In this document: positions 1-13,259 of the stretch, piece by piece
How positions within the stretch are numbered: the first letter of the stretch is position 1
How the letters are laid out: every line of letters starts with the position of its first letter
NCBI GenBank assembly: GCA_963920635.1
Contig: OY987299.1
Location: 134,103,373-134,167,372 of the forward strand
Length of the DNA stretch: 64,000 bases
Origin: Pseudeuparius sepicola
Taxonomy: Eukaryota; Arthropoda; Insecta; Coleoptera; Anthribidae
Direction of reading: 5' to 3'
The notes under the pieces: model-generated
The model's input: the letters and a program-made list of their open reading frames with translations, nothing else
The model's database searches: none
Told to the model about the DNA's origin: nothing
Translations under genes and position numbers: made by a program

Positions 1-655
1 ACGGACTATGTCTCAAATTTGTTTATTTTTTTGTTATAGTATTGCCATTTTTGTAATTTTGCGTTAACCTTGTATAGTTGGGAAGAGGTTGGAGAATTTC
101 CATTGTTTTATTGATATTTGCACCGCGAAAAGCATTAAGATAAAATACTTAATTTTCATAATATCTAATATTATAAGATGGTTTCGAGAGATAAAAACGA
201 GAATATAACTGCGGCAAATGAATCTACCCTTACCATAAATATCAAGAGAGGCAGATGCTTATAATAAAGAATACGGCATGTTTATGGAATGGCTTATCCA
301 AAAGGAAGTTAAAAGCTTTACTGAAAGAGTCTTCTATATAATATAATTTTCAAGAAACGGGCATTACCTACATTTACATCTTCAACTTTATGGTCCCCCA
401 AAAATGTGAAGCAACCAGTCTGGTGATTATTATAACTCGAAAAAATATACATAGAACCATTTGAAGGAAGAAATAAACAAATTCTTACTTGAGGCACCTG
501 ACAATAATATACACCTAATGAATAAAATTAAGGTAAAATTGTGTTCAAAACTATAATAGAAATAAGCTTATTTTATGGGCTCCCTTGTCATTGAACTTAA
601 GATAAATTGTTGAAGCAAACGCGGACACACTGTATATACACTTGTAGAATAAGTA
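1..655. other. AT-rich stretch without recognisable gene
   Basis: No convincing exon, RNA gene or complete repeat was seen. The first bases contain the phrase GTCTCAAATTTG, which recurs at the ends of the 3163-5262 element, so the window may begin inside or beside a relative of it. Confidence 0.4.
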
Positions 656-915
656 CAGGGTGACCCATTTGAAATGGAAGCACCCAGTAATTTTTTTATT
701 TTTCATCCGATCTTAGCCGTTTTTTTTAAAGATAGGTCACAGAAAACTCTTTTTTCTTTACTTTGCTTTGGTGCAAAATTTCCGGTCTTAATCTGAATTT
801 TCAATTTTTTTCTAGTAAAAAAATGACGAAAACCATTTAGCGATTTTTTATTTAAAATCTGACACCACGGCATTAATCAGGTCACCCTAAAACCCCCGTA
901 TACCAAATTTGAACT
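656..915 (+). repeat. Half of a TA-CAGGGTG inverted-repeat element
   Basis: Begins TA-CAGGGTGACCC, the terminal motif shared by many small elements here, followed by AT-rich sequence. No matching right terminus was found, so this looks like a truncated copy. The CAGGGTG end next to a TA dinucleotide suggests mobilisation by a Tc1/mariner/IS630-type transposase; that is inferred from family knowledge. Confidence 0.5.
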
Positions 916-919
916 TGTA

Positions 920-1990
920 CAGGGTGATTCACTTTTAATCTGCGACACTTCAACAGGTGATAAAGAACAAAAAAATAACCGCACTTTCTTCTATAAACTA
1001 TATCATTTTAAGGCCTTATAAAAAAGTTACAGGGTTGTAAGAAATATGTGGAATTTATTGAATATTTACCAAACTAGTTGAGATATTTAAGTCATATTTG
1101 GTACACGTTATAACGGCATGCGTTAGCATAAAACCTGTTAATATCAAATACCTTGAACAACCAGTGGCGTAGAAGTGGGTAGTTAGTATAATTAAAACGT
1201 TCTCTTAGTATTTTTTCATATGTGTCATGGTTTCATAGCAAATTTGATTTTTTCGTATTATTTCGGGGTACCTACTTTTGAAAAATTAGGTTAAAACTTC
1301 GCTCCATAAGTGACACTCAAAGTAGAAAAAAATTTGTTTCTTACTTTAAATACAGTAATTTTTCCCAATAAACAATAAGGTTTTACTTTTCAAGGTACAG
1401 AGCGTAACAATAATTGTATCTTCCTTAAATGTATTAGACCCTGTATCTTCAAAAGTATAGCCTTAAATAGGTAAGTTTATTGGAAAAAAGTTACTTTATT
1501 TCAAGTAGCAAAGATATTATTTCCACTTTAAGTGACACTTATGGAGCAAATTATTTAGATAATTTTTCAGAAATACCCCGTAATAATACAAAAAATCAAA
1601 TTTGCCACGAAACCATAACACATACAAAATATTACCAAGGGGGCATTTTTGTTTAAAATTAAAATTTACATAAGAAATTAAATACATTTTATTGCTATAC
1701 AAGGTGGTTCTTTTTTTTTTTTTTTTTTTTTCTAAAAACAATTATACTAATTACCTACTTCTACACCACTGGTTGTTCAAAGGTTTTGATATTAACAGGT
1801 TTTATGCTAACTTAAATATCTCAACTAGTTTGGTAAATATTCAATAAAGTCCACATGTTTCTTACAACTTTAACACCCTGTAACTTTTTGATAAGGCCTT
1901 AAAATGATAGAGTTTATAGAAGAAAGTGCGGTTATTTTTTTGTTCTCTATCACCTGTTGAAGTGTTGCAGAATAAAACTGAATCACCCTG
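920..1990. mobile_element. Inverted-repeat (MITE-like) element, CAGGGTGATTC ends
   Basis: The left end CAGGGTGATTCA and the right end TGAATCACCCTG are inverted copies flanked by TA. The arms run inward for several hundred bases. Matching phrases include CAACAGGTGATA against TATCACCTGTTG and the phrase around CCAGTGGCGTAGAAG against CTTCTACACCACTGG. The interior is AT-rich with a long T tract near 1712 and no transposase remnant. Structure and TA target fit a non-autonomous Tc1/mariner-type foldback element. Confidence 0.8.
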
Positions 1991-1992
1991 TA

Positions 1993-3162
1993 TATACGTT
2001 GTACAGACTCCTCTAGACTCGTGACTAAAATCATGGAATCTAAATAACAAATTAGCGAAATGTCAATGTTCCCATCAAGCAAAATAAAGGATGAAAAGGA
2101 TAAAACAGTAAACACTCTTGCCAGAAATAAGAAAGTTAATTGCCTCGCCAAGCGAAGTTTCCCCTGAGATGCCAAAAAAGGCGCTTATTAAAAGAGGCTT
2201 AAGGACCGGTGCAAAAAGAGGCGTGCCGCTGGAGGACGGTTTTTGTCCGAAACGATAAAAATTGCACAATAAGAAAGGCACAGGCACCCGTACAGTTTTT
2301 TATCGGGAAATTATCGTGGAAAATTTTATAGGCGATTCTTTATTTTTAAGTAAAATATTGAGAATAAAAGAAAGTCCGCACCTGCTCTCCTATTGGTCGT
2401 AAATTCGGTTGACCATCGAATTGATAAGTACTATGGAATATGGAAGTCGCACTGGTGTGGTTTTCATAGTTGTTTGTGGCAGCCAACTCTAGAGAAATGG
2501 CAATAAGTAGGACAAGGACGCGTAATGAACGTGTCAGCTGATCTTTATTGTATGATCTGTATTCCGTAATTCGGGACTTGTTTGTAGGAATGAGAATTTT
2601 TCCTACTTCAATTCTATATGTTTTCAACAGCCATTTTGAATATAACCACAATTATGTAAAAATTGCACACAAAAAAGAAGTGAATTAATTAAAAAAAATT
2701 ACATGGAAATTTTATGTACCTAGAAGTAAACGGAGACAAATAAAATACAAATTCCAACATAAAAGTGTATTTTAAAATAAAGGCGACAAAATATCTAGGA
2801 TAAGGTGTACATTTTCTACTTTAATTACTTATCTTAACTGATTTATTAATTTTAAAATTTAATTTAAAAGGAAAAACATCAAATTATCTTATATACCTGG
2901 AAGAATATGAAAATAATCTTTCCTCAACTATAATAATATAAAATATAACGCGAAGGGATTTTGAGGCAAAAGAATTACAAATACCTAAGTACCTTATTAA
3001 AGGAACCAGAACCTCAATTTCCATCTTTGACTACGAAGGGCTAGGTTCATTAGCACAATATTTTGCCAGTTTTTCCATTGATTTCTATCAAAATTAAAAA
3101 ATATTTTTCGTAAGAAAATGTTGGTACTTTCTCGCACTAATCCACCCAGTATGTACTCGTAT
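1993..3162. other. AT-rich stretch, one weak exon candidate
   Basis: Apart from the minus-strand candidate at 2382-2651, nothing gene-like or repeat-like could be supported. Confidence 0.3.
2382..2651 (-). other. Possible secreted-protein exon (weak)
   Basis: On the minus strand an open frame contains the hydrophobic run LRVLVLLIAISLELAA, which resembles a signal peptide. A polar stretch with one N-glycosylation-type site (ENHT) follows, then GEQ at a plausible CAG|GTGCGG splice donor (2376-2387). No homologue is recognised, no upstream acceptor is convincing and no other exon was found. It may be a chance open frame in a non-coding region. Confidence 0.15.
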
Positions 3163-5262
3163 AGAGGAAGGGACCCAAATTTGAGACACTTTTTTTTTGT
3201 AAATTCGAAATAAAATTCACCCTTAATTTATTTTATTAACATTGTATTAGAATACTTGCTTAGTGTATTTACAAAACAGCGATGCAAAGAAACTGTATTA
3301 AAATAGCGACCTAGAAAAATTATTCAACTTACACTTTTTCAATTGCCTCATAAAATAAAAGGTTGCCTAATTTGAGACAGGCAGACATGTCAATTGAGAA
3401 CTTCCTTTACAGCTTCTACCATAGAAGAGAGTGAGAGTGTCATTTCTTATGTTCTTTTTTGGCATCTGTAATAAAAAAATGAAAATATTGTTTGGGTTGG
3501 GTGCCTAATTTGAGATAGTCTCAATTACAGAACCCATTTGGTATCTCAAATTAGAAATTTTCGTATGTAATATCACAAGTGCCGGAAATTTTATCGATAC
3601 TTTTTTCGAAAGTGCTATTTTGCCTAGAAAGATCACGAGTATAAATTATTGGTCTTTTATTTTTTTCGAAGAATTTTATCTCTGAAAATAAAAACCCAAT
3701 TTGTAAGAGTGGTTTTGCTTGAGAAAAATTATTTAGAAAAATTTCCGGCACGAGTGGTATTTGTCGATATTATTTCACGAATACGATTTAATAATTTCTG
3801 TATTAATTTTTTCTATGTTCACATTTCCAAAACGACTCGTTTTGAACGAGTTTATTGACAGCTTCGACTATAGCGTTCGAGTAAAAAAACATGACGCTTG
3901 GATATCCAAGGCAAATACGATTATACCTACACCCTGTTATAGTCAAATTATTTTAAGAAGTCCTTACTAGGATTGTCAATTGGAAATTTCGGTATCATAA
4001 GTTCGCATCAATGCAGCAAAAAATGCAACCGGGTCATAAGTTCAGATCAGTAACGAGCCCATTTGCACTAATAACACGAAAAGTAACAAGAACCAGAATA
4101 ACGGAAAAACTCACGAAACGTAGAAAACCAGCGTATATTTTCACTGCCGAATGTTTGAACCATTTTGAACGATCTGTAAAACCTCCAGTCACTTTGACAC
4201 ACCGAAGCTAAATTTGCCTGAGCCCGCACATAGAGACTGCCAAAAGCAGCTGATTATACCAAAATACCAAAATGAAAAGTGTTTCCATGACGATTGAAAT
4301 TATTATTAAAATGAGTTGTAGTCATTGTTATTTTTATTTATAGCGGTATAATCGTGATTGCAGTAGGGTTTTTATTTTATTATGTTCTTTTTTTCGTATC
4401 ACTTGGGTAACTTTTCACATCATAAATCAATGAGTGACGTCATTAACTGGTTGAGACACATATACCAATGTTATACCCATGGTTAACAGAAAATTCCTAG
4501 GGATTTTGTGGAGAATGTCATCTGACAAAATCGGGACTTCTTACAGTAATCGGGGTATAGCGTTGGTTTATTTTCTGAATATATGTGTCATCGTAAATTT
4601 AAACGGACGCGGAGATCTAATAACAACAACTTATCAATGTAAAAGCTATATAAATTCATCGATATAATACCGCAACATAATTTATTGGCTGAATAATTTA
4701 CAACAGTGTTGTAAAACAGACAAATTGTAAGAAGTACGTGTTTGTATCGAACAGATTCGCGGTTGCTAAGCAACGAAGTGATAATAGCACGTGGTATTAC
4801 CGCTTTGCTTTTGGACAAGTGCAATTATCGCTAGCAGAGGCATATGATTGGTTGGATTTTTATGGAAGGAGCTATTCTACCTTATTGGATGCAAGCAGTA
4901 TGAGGGAAATAATCAGTAAAAAATTGACAACAGTATTTTAGTTTATAGTTATGAAAAAATAGTGCCAGATTTCAATGAAATATCATTAAGCAATACCTCC
5001 TATATTAACTACTACGACACATAATTTTTTTACACTTCACCTTGACTGTAAATGCCGATTTATTTACACTATCAAAAAAACTTTATCAGTCAGATCACAC
5101 CAAACGTACTTTTGTACAGAGACAAACGAACCGAAGCGCTCAACTACCACTTTAACACTACACCCCAGTTTATTTTAATTAGTCTAGGCTATTTCTGTTA
5201 TCCTTTAATATAAGGAGCTATCTCAAATTAGGCACCTATCTCAAATTTGGGTCTCTTCCTCT
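3163..5262. mobile_element. 2.1-kb terminal-inverted-repeat element
   Basis: The left end AGAGGAAGGGACCCAAATTT is matched by AAATTTGGGTCTCTTCCTCT at the right, each beside TA. Inside the ends, further TTTGAGAC/GTCTCAAA phrases recur (near 3372, 3500, 3545 and 5220). No transposase remnant was recognised in the interior, whose short open frames look like chance. Likely a non-autonomous DNA transposon. Confidence 0.65.
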
Positions 5263-8200
5263 AAGAAAGGATAACTGAATAGAGGATTTGTAGCTGTAAT
5301 ATTAATATGCACGAACACCGTGCCGTAAAGCCGCGTGCCTCGGTGCGCCTTGACTGAGAACTGAGAGCGTGAACGAAGCTTTGGCATGAGCCTGACCGAG
5401 GCCAACGATAAAGACAGGCCACGGCGTTAACGCATAATCGCGTAGTCACGTGACCAACTTAGTGCTATTTAATGAAAGGCATTTTTGGAGATAAGTAGAA
5501 AAACAAATTTCGTAACAATTTGGCAAGTTTTCTTTCATCTATTACATTATTGGTTTTGTGCATCCAAGCTTTCTCTAATTGTTTTTTCAAAATTTTCAAC
5601 CTGCCTTAGCTGTTTTGGGCACTCACAATATTTTGGCAGTTCTCAAAAATTGTTGGGACATCACCTTCCTTTAGCTTAGGTGATATTCTCTATAGGTATT
5701 TTCCTCCCACAACACATTTGTCCACTTTAATTATTGTTTCACTTTCTTGAAAATGTGTTAGTCACACATACTTAAGGGTTTTTTAGAAATTAAATCTCAG
5801 TTGGGATTTGACGAATCCATTTTTGACGGAAATTTTCATCCCGAGACAAAACAAATGTTTGTTATGGCGACACTTTCTTCCTGGCTTTTGTAATATGTAT
5901 AAATATAATATAAACAGACCCAATATTTGGTATTTAGGTTATTTTTTACCAAATAAAAATGAAAACTAACCTGCTCAGTAGGTATACTGTAAATACTTAT
6001 TGACGAGGTCTCAGTTGTTCGGCAGCGTGAAAGACCGAATAGATAAACCGTATCGGGGCGTGGGTCGACAACAAAAATCAACGGTTACAACACTGATTTA
6101 TTTCGCACAAGGTGAATGGTGAATACAATAAATACACAAACCCGAACGTGGTCAACGGGAACGGCTTCCAGCCACCCGGACCGTCTGAACTCGCGGATCT
6201 CCCGTAAGTAGTTCACCCCTCCGTGTCTCAGGTTCCACTGATGTCCAATACGGTCCATGTCCATAATAGTCCATTCCGGAATTACGGGCTCCCTATTCTG
6301 TGGTTCGGGGGAGAATTCCCCTTTACAGCGCTCACGCGTCGCGTCGGTGCGAGCGGCACCAATACTCTTGGACGGCACGACTCCCACCCAGACACCCAGA
6401 GGCCATAATAACACCTGGGCGGTTCCCCTCCGCCAGGACACACGCGCACTAGACACAAACTTGTTTCTAAAATATAAACTAAGACGTTTAAAAACACTTT
6501 AAACATTGAAAACTTCTCAAAACCCAAGCTGCCGCTTTCAGTTATGTGACAAATGACATGTAACGTCTGACTGTCTGACTAAGATGGTCACGTGATTTTT
6601 GTGCGCCAGGGCCTGTCTTTATAGTAGGCCTTGGAGCCTGACAGTGTGACGTTGCAGCGGGATTTCTTTCACATTTCACATTTCTTGCACATCCCAAGCA
6701 GCATTAAAGTTGCGGTAACTGAGATGGGAACTTTGAATAAGTAGTTATTATGTTATTATTACTTAAAAATCGACTTATTAGTTTTTATTACTATATTGAG
6801 AAAGTATGAGTAATTACGTAGTAGTTATTACTACAAGTTGGAACTTTCTGGTTTCAGTACTTCTAAGTAGTTTTTGAAGTATCTTGAACGGAATTGTTAC
6901 TATGCAAAATTACGTTAAAGTCACGTTAACTCTAAAGTTATATTCAATGGTCACAATTACTTTGTCGTGTTACTTGTTTATCACTTTAAAGTTTTTATTA
7001 CCTTATGGTAACGGTGAAAGTAACTTCTACATCTTAGCGACTTTAGAAATACCTCCCAAGTTACGGAACTATATAGTCATATTTAAAGTGAAATTAACTT
7101 TCCCGCTACTCGAGAAAACTACTGTATGGTAAGTTTTACTTCCCACTCCATTTTAAAATTACTAGAAAGTTGCAATTACTACAAAAAAAATACTTTAAAG
7201 TAACTGTCACTTCTATAGAGACCAAAATGGAAACTACATTTGGTTCCTTACAATCGTTTGAAGGATTGGGTCGTTTTTGAGAAGTGATGAAAATGTCAGC
7301 CATTAGACACACATTCACATTTTATAGAAAATTAAAGCAGCAGTTGGATGAAACGAATCGATACAGGAGCACTTGTCTTCAATACAAAATTACAAAACGC
7401 TTCTCTTGAGTGGCTAAATTTTAAATATCAACATTTCGAAATAATAGCACAAAACATACCAGCTGAAAATAACACTCTCATATAAAAATTATAGGTTAAA
7501 GTTCCAAATGAGACCTAGTAGTAGCATTCGGAACTTAAACGAGGCTTCTGGAACTTTGAAGTTCTCTTGTAGTAATTGGAACTTTAGAGTGTAAAATATC
7601 TAAAACTAGTTTGCGTCTTAAAGGTAGGAATTACCTTAAAGTGAAAAAGTCTAGTTGCCGTTACTACCAGTTAAGTGGCAAAGCCTTCAAACACCCATTT
7701 TAAGGTAAATAATACTTAGAAGTAATTACTGAAAATTACGCCATATTTTCTTATAACATGATAGACGCCATTAATATCAAATGTCAATTTCCTTTTGTAC
7801 TGAAATAGTTATTTCTTCAAAATTGTCCCAAAAAAGATAAAATTGAGCAAAAACGAACTCGTATAACTTATAGAAATATTAAAAAAGCATTTTTCAGCAT
7901 TTTTAGGTAATTTCGCACATTTTCGTAATTTATCCTCCCCATAAAAAAGTGTTAAAACATGCATTTTGAGAGGGCGCGTTGTTACTTTTCAATCTATCAA
8001 CGTCATATTTGACAGAAAATTTTCAATCGTTTTAGTTTTTTGAATCTAGCAACGAGTAATAAATCAGCAAATTAATACCTTTCTTATACCTACCATTATT
8101 CATAGATATGAGTTGAAAATAAATATTAGGTACTTCCATTTTCCACGGTTATTGAAAGATGACCGAAGATGCTGGGCTAGAATACTTTTTTAATTATTTA

Positions 8201-8834
8201 GACAAAGACAAAGCGAGGACGCGAATGTAAAGAAGCAAACAAATGCAACAAAGTAGCGGTGACCACGCTGCTACGTCTCCACCACGTTGCCGGAACGTAA
8301 GCGCGTCGTAGCGGTGTAAGTTGCTAGGTGGTCGCCGTTACGTATCTATCACTCTCAAAATGTTCCCCATTTTGGTCGCAGGGACGTAATAGGAACGTAG
8401 TAATTACGTTCCTATCAGTAGTAATCACAACTTTAAAGTTGCAAACGAAAGTCGCCGGGTAAAAATCTGTAAGTAAACAAAATAATGGGCCGATTTCGGC
8501 TTCCGACTCCAAGCAAATGACCGGGCCCCGGAACTCTAAACTTCTGGACGCGATAAACCCCGACCCACATTATTTAAAGAAAATACGCCGTGATATATCG
8601 CTCAACTTTTGTTCGGCAAAGTTGCGGTATTTGCCGAGGCGGAGGCACGCGTGATTCGTTTTCTTCCCCCCCCCCCCCCCCGGCAATTTATGGGGCTCCA
8701 TTTGCGTGTCTATACGCCCCGTTTTTTACGCATTTAGAGGTGGCAGACGGAGAGGAATGGCAACGGAAATGGGAGAGTATCTACGTATGTTGGTGGCCAG
8801 ACAAAATACAGGTTGTCCGTAAAGGGCCTTTATA
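5263..8834. other. Non-genic stretch with two GC-rich patches
   Basis: No supported gene. Two patches stand out: about 5310-5450, and about 6095-6440, which is open on the minus strand for 123 codons. The latter resembles neither a host family nor a transposon family I know. From about 6700 to 7780 the sequence is enriched in AACTTTAAAGT and GTAATTAC phrases, which suggests a degenerate repeat. A run of about 17 C lies near 8666. Confidence 0.35.
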
Positions 8835-10010
8835 CAGGGTGGTTCACTTTTATGTGGTAGGACTTTAACATTAGATAGAAAAAGATAATCTAAAATGAAA
8901 ATTTTATATCAACATATATCGGGGAAAGCTTAGTTTCCGAGATACAGGGCGTTGAAGTGTTGGAAAAAATATGAAGTATTTTTTACACTGTCCGAACCAG
9001 TGGAGATATTTAAACCAAATTTGATGTGTAGTACCACCTTTTTGACTACGATATTTAGTGATAATATGAAGGTCCTGAAATAACCAGTGGTGGAGTTATG
9101 GGTTTTCACTATCACTAAATTTAAAAAGTAATTAGTACGGACCTGTCTCACATCAACGTAAATTTTTTTTTCGTAAAGTTCTTTCAATTCTCTACAAAAA
9201 GTGTATCTTGACATTTTTTTGTATCTGCCACGGTTGTGTAGTAAATAAATTATTTCGTTTCCATCTCAGCCTTTTTTGCCTAAAAATGTGTTTTCTAAGA
9301 TTATTGATAAATATCGCAAATAACAGAAATTAATTATGGAACACTTATCGGATTCAGCTATTTTATTTTTAATTTTATGGAAACAATTTTAAAAATAAAC
9401 TGGCACTTGGTTTGAGGTACATTACTTTATTATCATTTTAACATTTTTATCAAATCTAGTATTATTTCTTTGTAGAATTCTAAATTATACCACGACGAGT
9501 AAAACATGATTCTTCCGCCCATAAAATGTTATTTAAAAATTGTCTTATTTCCTTTGACTACAAAATCCATCGGCAAAATACTAATGTACTTTCTGCATCG
9601 CCGTACTGGTGAAGATAAGTGTGCCATGGAAAAGAAAATCTTATTGACAGTTAATAATACAATAATCTTTCATCCAGTAGATGAACGTAGCAGCACCGCA
9701 GTTTGTCTTTGTTAATAATTAAAATGCCGTTCCAATTTACAAATGAAGAGCAGGCTGACATCCATTTCTGCTATGGAGTTGCAAATGGGAACTCTGTGGA
9801 AGCAGCCAGAGAATATCGGAGGCGATTTCCAAATAGGCGCCATCCGCGTCCCTCGGTGTTTGTTAACATGCACCGGCAATTCAGAACTCGCGGTCTGAGA
9901 ACTAGAATCGTCGAACGAGGAAATGAAAACAATATCCAACAAGTCAGACGCAACAATGAGATTCTTCGTGAATTCGATAGAACTAGAACTGTAGAACTCT
10001 ACTAGAAAAA
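8835..10010 (+). mobile_element. 3'-truncated Tc1/mariner-type element
   Basis: Starts TA-CAGGGTGGTTCACTTT, the terminal style of the neighbouring inverted-repeat elements. About 0.9 kb later it encodes a transposase N-terminus (9724-10005). The matching right terminus is absent, so the copy is 3'-truncated. It suggests that the CAGGGTG-ended elements of this genome are mobilised by DUF4817-bearing transposases. Confidence 0.6.
9724..10005 (+). pseudogene. Transposase N-terminal fragment (DUF4817-like)
   Basis: A 93-codon open frame begins MPFQFTNEEQADIHF and continues with YGVANGNSVEAAREY and RRRFPNRRHPRPSVF. This is the characteristic start of insect IS630/Tc1/mariner-type transposases carrying the DUF4817 helix-turn-helix, used for DNA binding. 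The frame stops at TAG after LREFDRTRTVELY, and no second helix-turn-helix or DDE/D catalytic domain follows. It is a 5' fragment, not an active gene. An earlier in-frame ATG at 9703 adds seven residues, but the family start is the later one. Confidence 0.8.
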
Positions 10011-10130
10011 TTGATTTAGCTATATCCCAGGCTAAACTTACCTTAATGCAAAGTTGGTTCGTTCGGGCTTAATGCGGCCCTGAAGTTTTAATTTTAAAAT
10101 GCTTTATACGGGTATCTATATTATAATATA

Positions 10131-11413
10131 CAGGGTGTAACTGAACTGATGGTCAAAAATGAAACCACGTATTCTTGGAGTCAAAATAAGGGCACTTCTT
10201 CATATCCTTTTTTCCTCTACGGGCCATAGTTTTTTTTATACAGAGCGTTTAGAGAAAATTGCACATATTTTTTAGTATCTCTAGAACTATACTACATATT
10301 TTCTTTACACTTGGCGTGTCACATGAGCAGATGAGCCGTCAAACTTAAGGTTGACATGAAGCTTCTGAGGCTCCCAGTTGCGGAGATACAGGGTGTTATT
10401 AAAATTAATTAGTTCAGAAAAATATGAATACCCTGTATAATCGCATTTTTAAAATTTGTTTTGAATGGAAACTTCAATTGTTAACAAAAAGTATCTCTTA
10501 GTATTTTTTCATATTCGCAGCTGTTTCTTAATTATTTTCAAAGAACGGCAATGCTGCAATGAACAATAGCCACTTTAAGAATAAATCTAGCAATCTGTGG
10601 ATGTCAATTAAACTTTATTTAACAAAATACAAAAGCAAAAACGATAATAAAAGAAACGTAACGCTATTAGAAAATTAAATTATTAAACGTTCGAAATGAC
10701 CGTCGTCTCTTTCAATACCCGCAACTATGCGTTTCCGCATGTTTATTATTGCCTTTGGCAAGTCCACAGCAAAAGTGCATATCAGTCAATTCTTCGAATG
10801 AAAATATCATTTTTTAAAATATTGATACTAAAGTGCAAAGTTGGCATCCAAATGATTCAAATAATGCCAAGTTTAATTGACATCTACAGATTGTTAGATT
10901 TATTCTTAAAATGACTTGTTTATTGCAGCATTGCCATTCTTTGAAAATAATTAAGAAACGGCTGAGAATATGAAAAAATACTAAGAGATTTTATTCTTAA
11001 AATAATTAAGAAACGGCTGAGAATATGAAAAAATACTAAGAGATACTTTTTGTTAACCATTGAATTTACCATTCAAAACAAATTTAAAAAATGCGATTAT
11101 ACAGGGTATTCATATTTATCTGAACAAATTACTTTTAATAAAACCCTGTATCTCCGCAACTGGGGGCCTCAGAAGCTTCATACTATTAACCTTAAATTTG
11201 ACAGCTCATCCGCTCATGTGACACGCCAAGTTTGAAGAAAATATCTCGTATACTTCTGGAAATACTAAGAAATATGTGTATTTTTCTCTAAACTACGCTC
11301 TGTATAAAAAAAAACTATGGCCCGTAGTAGAAAAAAATATATTAAGAAGTGCCCTTATTTTGACTCCAAGAATACGTGGTTTCATTTTTGACCATCAGTT
11401 CAGTTACACCCTC
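10131..11413. mobile_element. 1.28-kb inverted-repeat (MITE-like) element
   Basis: The left end CAGGGTGTAACTGAACTGAT is mirrored by ATCAGTTCAGTTACACCCT at the right. Long arms include CCACGTATTCTTGGAGTC against GACTCCAAGAATACGTGG and CTACGGGCCATAG against CTATGGCCCGTAG. A TTCGAAATGACCGTCGTCTC block sits between the arms. A partial relative with the same right end lies at 16010-16734. Confidence 0.8.
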
Positions 11414-12975
11414 TATAACTTTTGATACGGATAGCACGATTTCGGTCAAATTTAGGCATATAACTAGGGTTTTTCTGTCCCCTGGAAATATCTATCAGTT
11501 TCAAATTCAAAGTTAGTAATTTTGAAAAAATAAATAAAACAGAGATATAATTTTCAATCGACAAAACATTAAGCAGATTTCTAGGAATTTGAATATCTAC
11601 ATTATATTTCTCCTCAAGTTGACATCTTTGCCCCGAATGTCCTGTCAATACTGCGTCCTATTAGTGTTTCCCTATTTAACTGGTAAAAGAAAACATCACC
11701 AAAATATTTAGTTGGTATGGTATTTTCGACTTTTGACAACAGGTGATAGAAAATAAAAAATATGACTATTTTGTGGTATAACTTTTTATCCACAGCCGCT
11801 TCATTTCCTAGATACAGGGTGTTTAAATTTTAACGTCTATTTTTTTTATTTTTCCAACCGGTAAAGAAATTCAAACGAAAATAATACCAAAACTTTGTTT
11901 TTTTGCACCCGACGCGCGTTACGCTAACCATGTTAGCATCATCTCCTGATGAACGCGCGTCGAGTGCAAAAAAAAAACAAAGTTTTGGTGTAAGGAGTTA
12001 CGCAAAAGAAGTATTTTCTAAGTACCAAAGTTTCCTGATTCTCAACTTAGTATTCAAACGAAATTTAGTAGGTACACAGCATGCATTGTTCAAGTGTCAT
12101 AAAATGTGAAAATACCAAGTTCACCAAATAGCCAGTGGCGAAAATATGAGTATACATTATTTGTTTTATCAAGAAAATTACTAATACAGAATTTTTTGTG
12201 CACTAGAATAACTTTTTTATTTATAAACACAAGCTGTATTTATTACTAAAATTTGGTAATTAGAGTTTTCAAGTACAACCAATCCACTTTTAGGTTTTTT
12301 TTTGTTGTAATGGGGCATGGAATACGAGTATATTATGACCTATAGTAAAATAATCGTCAGTTTTTGAGAGACTGACACTTTGACCAATTCCACGAAGGTT
12401 ATTATCGGTATTAAAACAAAATCACCGTATAAAATATTAAAAATGCATTATAAGTGCATTCAATAAATAATCAGCAATGCAAAATACTTATACATATACG
12501 GACTTGTTGCGCCTATACGATTAAGTATTATTTAACTTTTTCACAGACCAGGTCAGGAGTCACGATATTTATATGCAGGGAGTTGGTAAATAATGGTCCG
12601 CTGGCATTTTGGCCAATTTAAAGCAGAACAGGTTTTTTTAACATGTGTCAGAGAGTTGAAATTAACAGAAAATAAAAATATTTTTTATTTCTAAGTAGTA
12701 GGTACAAAAGTTATATCGGAATAAAACCATTTCAATAATATGAATTGCCACTTGAAGATCAAAATATCCACACAAAACACAATTGTTTCACAATTTTTTT
12801 ATGAAAATACAAAATGAATTTATCGTTTAAATCAACTGTCATTCTGACCAGGTGACCTAACCTCAAAATCTGCTGTACGGTACAGCCACTTTGTTGCATA
12901 TCCAACCACACAAGAAAATATAGCAATTTCGTAAAAGAAAAGAAATCAAATGAGCACTATGCTATCCCACCAAAC
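11414..12975. other. Non-genic AT-rich stretch
   Basis: Contains a CAGGGTG phrase near 11815 and the hairpin at 11889-11988. No gene was supported. Confidence 0.35.
11889..11988. repeat. Hairpin with about 32-nt arms
   Basis: The left arm ends TTTTTTTGCACCCGACGCGC and the right arm begins GCGCGTCGAGTGCAAAAAAA, flanked by AAACTTTG/CAAAGTTT. The loop is about 31 nt. It could be the centre of a decayed foldback element. Confidence 0.7.
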
Positions 12976-13259
12976 CAGGGCCGTATATAAGGGGGGGGGG
13001 GGTTTAGGAGGTTCAACCCCCCCCCCCCCCCATAATGCTATATATAAAATTAATTAACACGCCCGGCGCCCGCCAAAATGGAAAAATAAATAATCCTGCT
13101 GGCCGATTGTACTGCTTGAACGAATGTAACATGTAACATGTAACATGCCTTCAAGGTCAAGCGCTTGCTTTTGGCAATATATATTTGAGGATAATGCTCA
13201 AAAAGTTAACCTTTTTTAAACCTAACCCCCCCCACAGAAAACCCCTAGCTACGGCCCTG
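12976..13259. mobile_element. 284-bp hAT-like derivative
   Basis: Ends CAGGGCCGTA and TACGGCCCTG form the terminal repeat, and the 8-bp direct repeat CACCAAAC flanks it on both sides (12968-12975 and 13260-13267). An 8-bp duplication and a CAG...CTG end fit the hAT superfamily. Subterminal runs of G and C (12 to 14 nt) are typical of this family here. No coding sequence. The same termini bound the 37520-40323 element. Confidence 0.9.
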
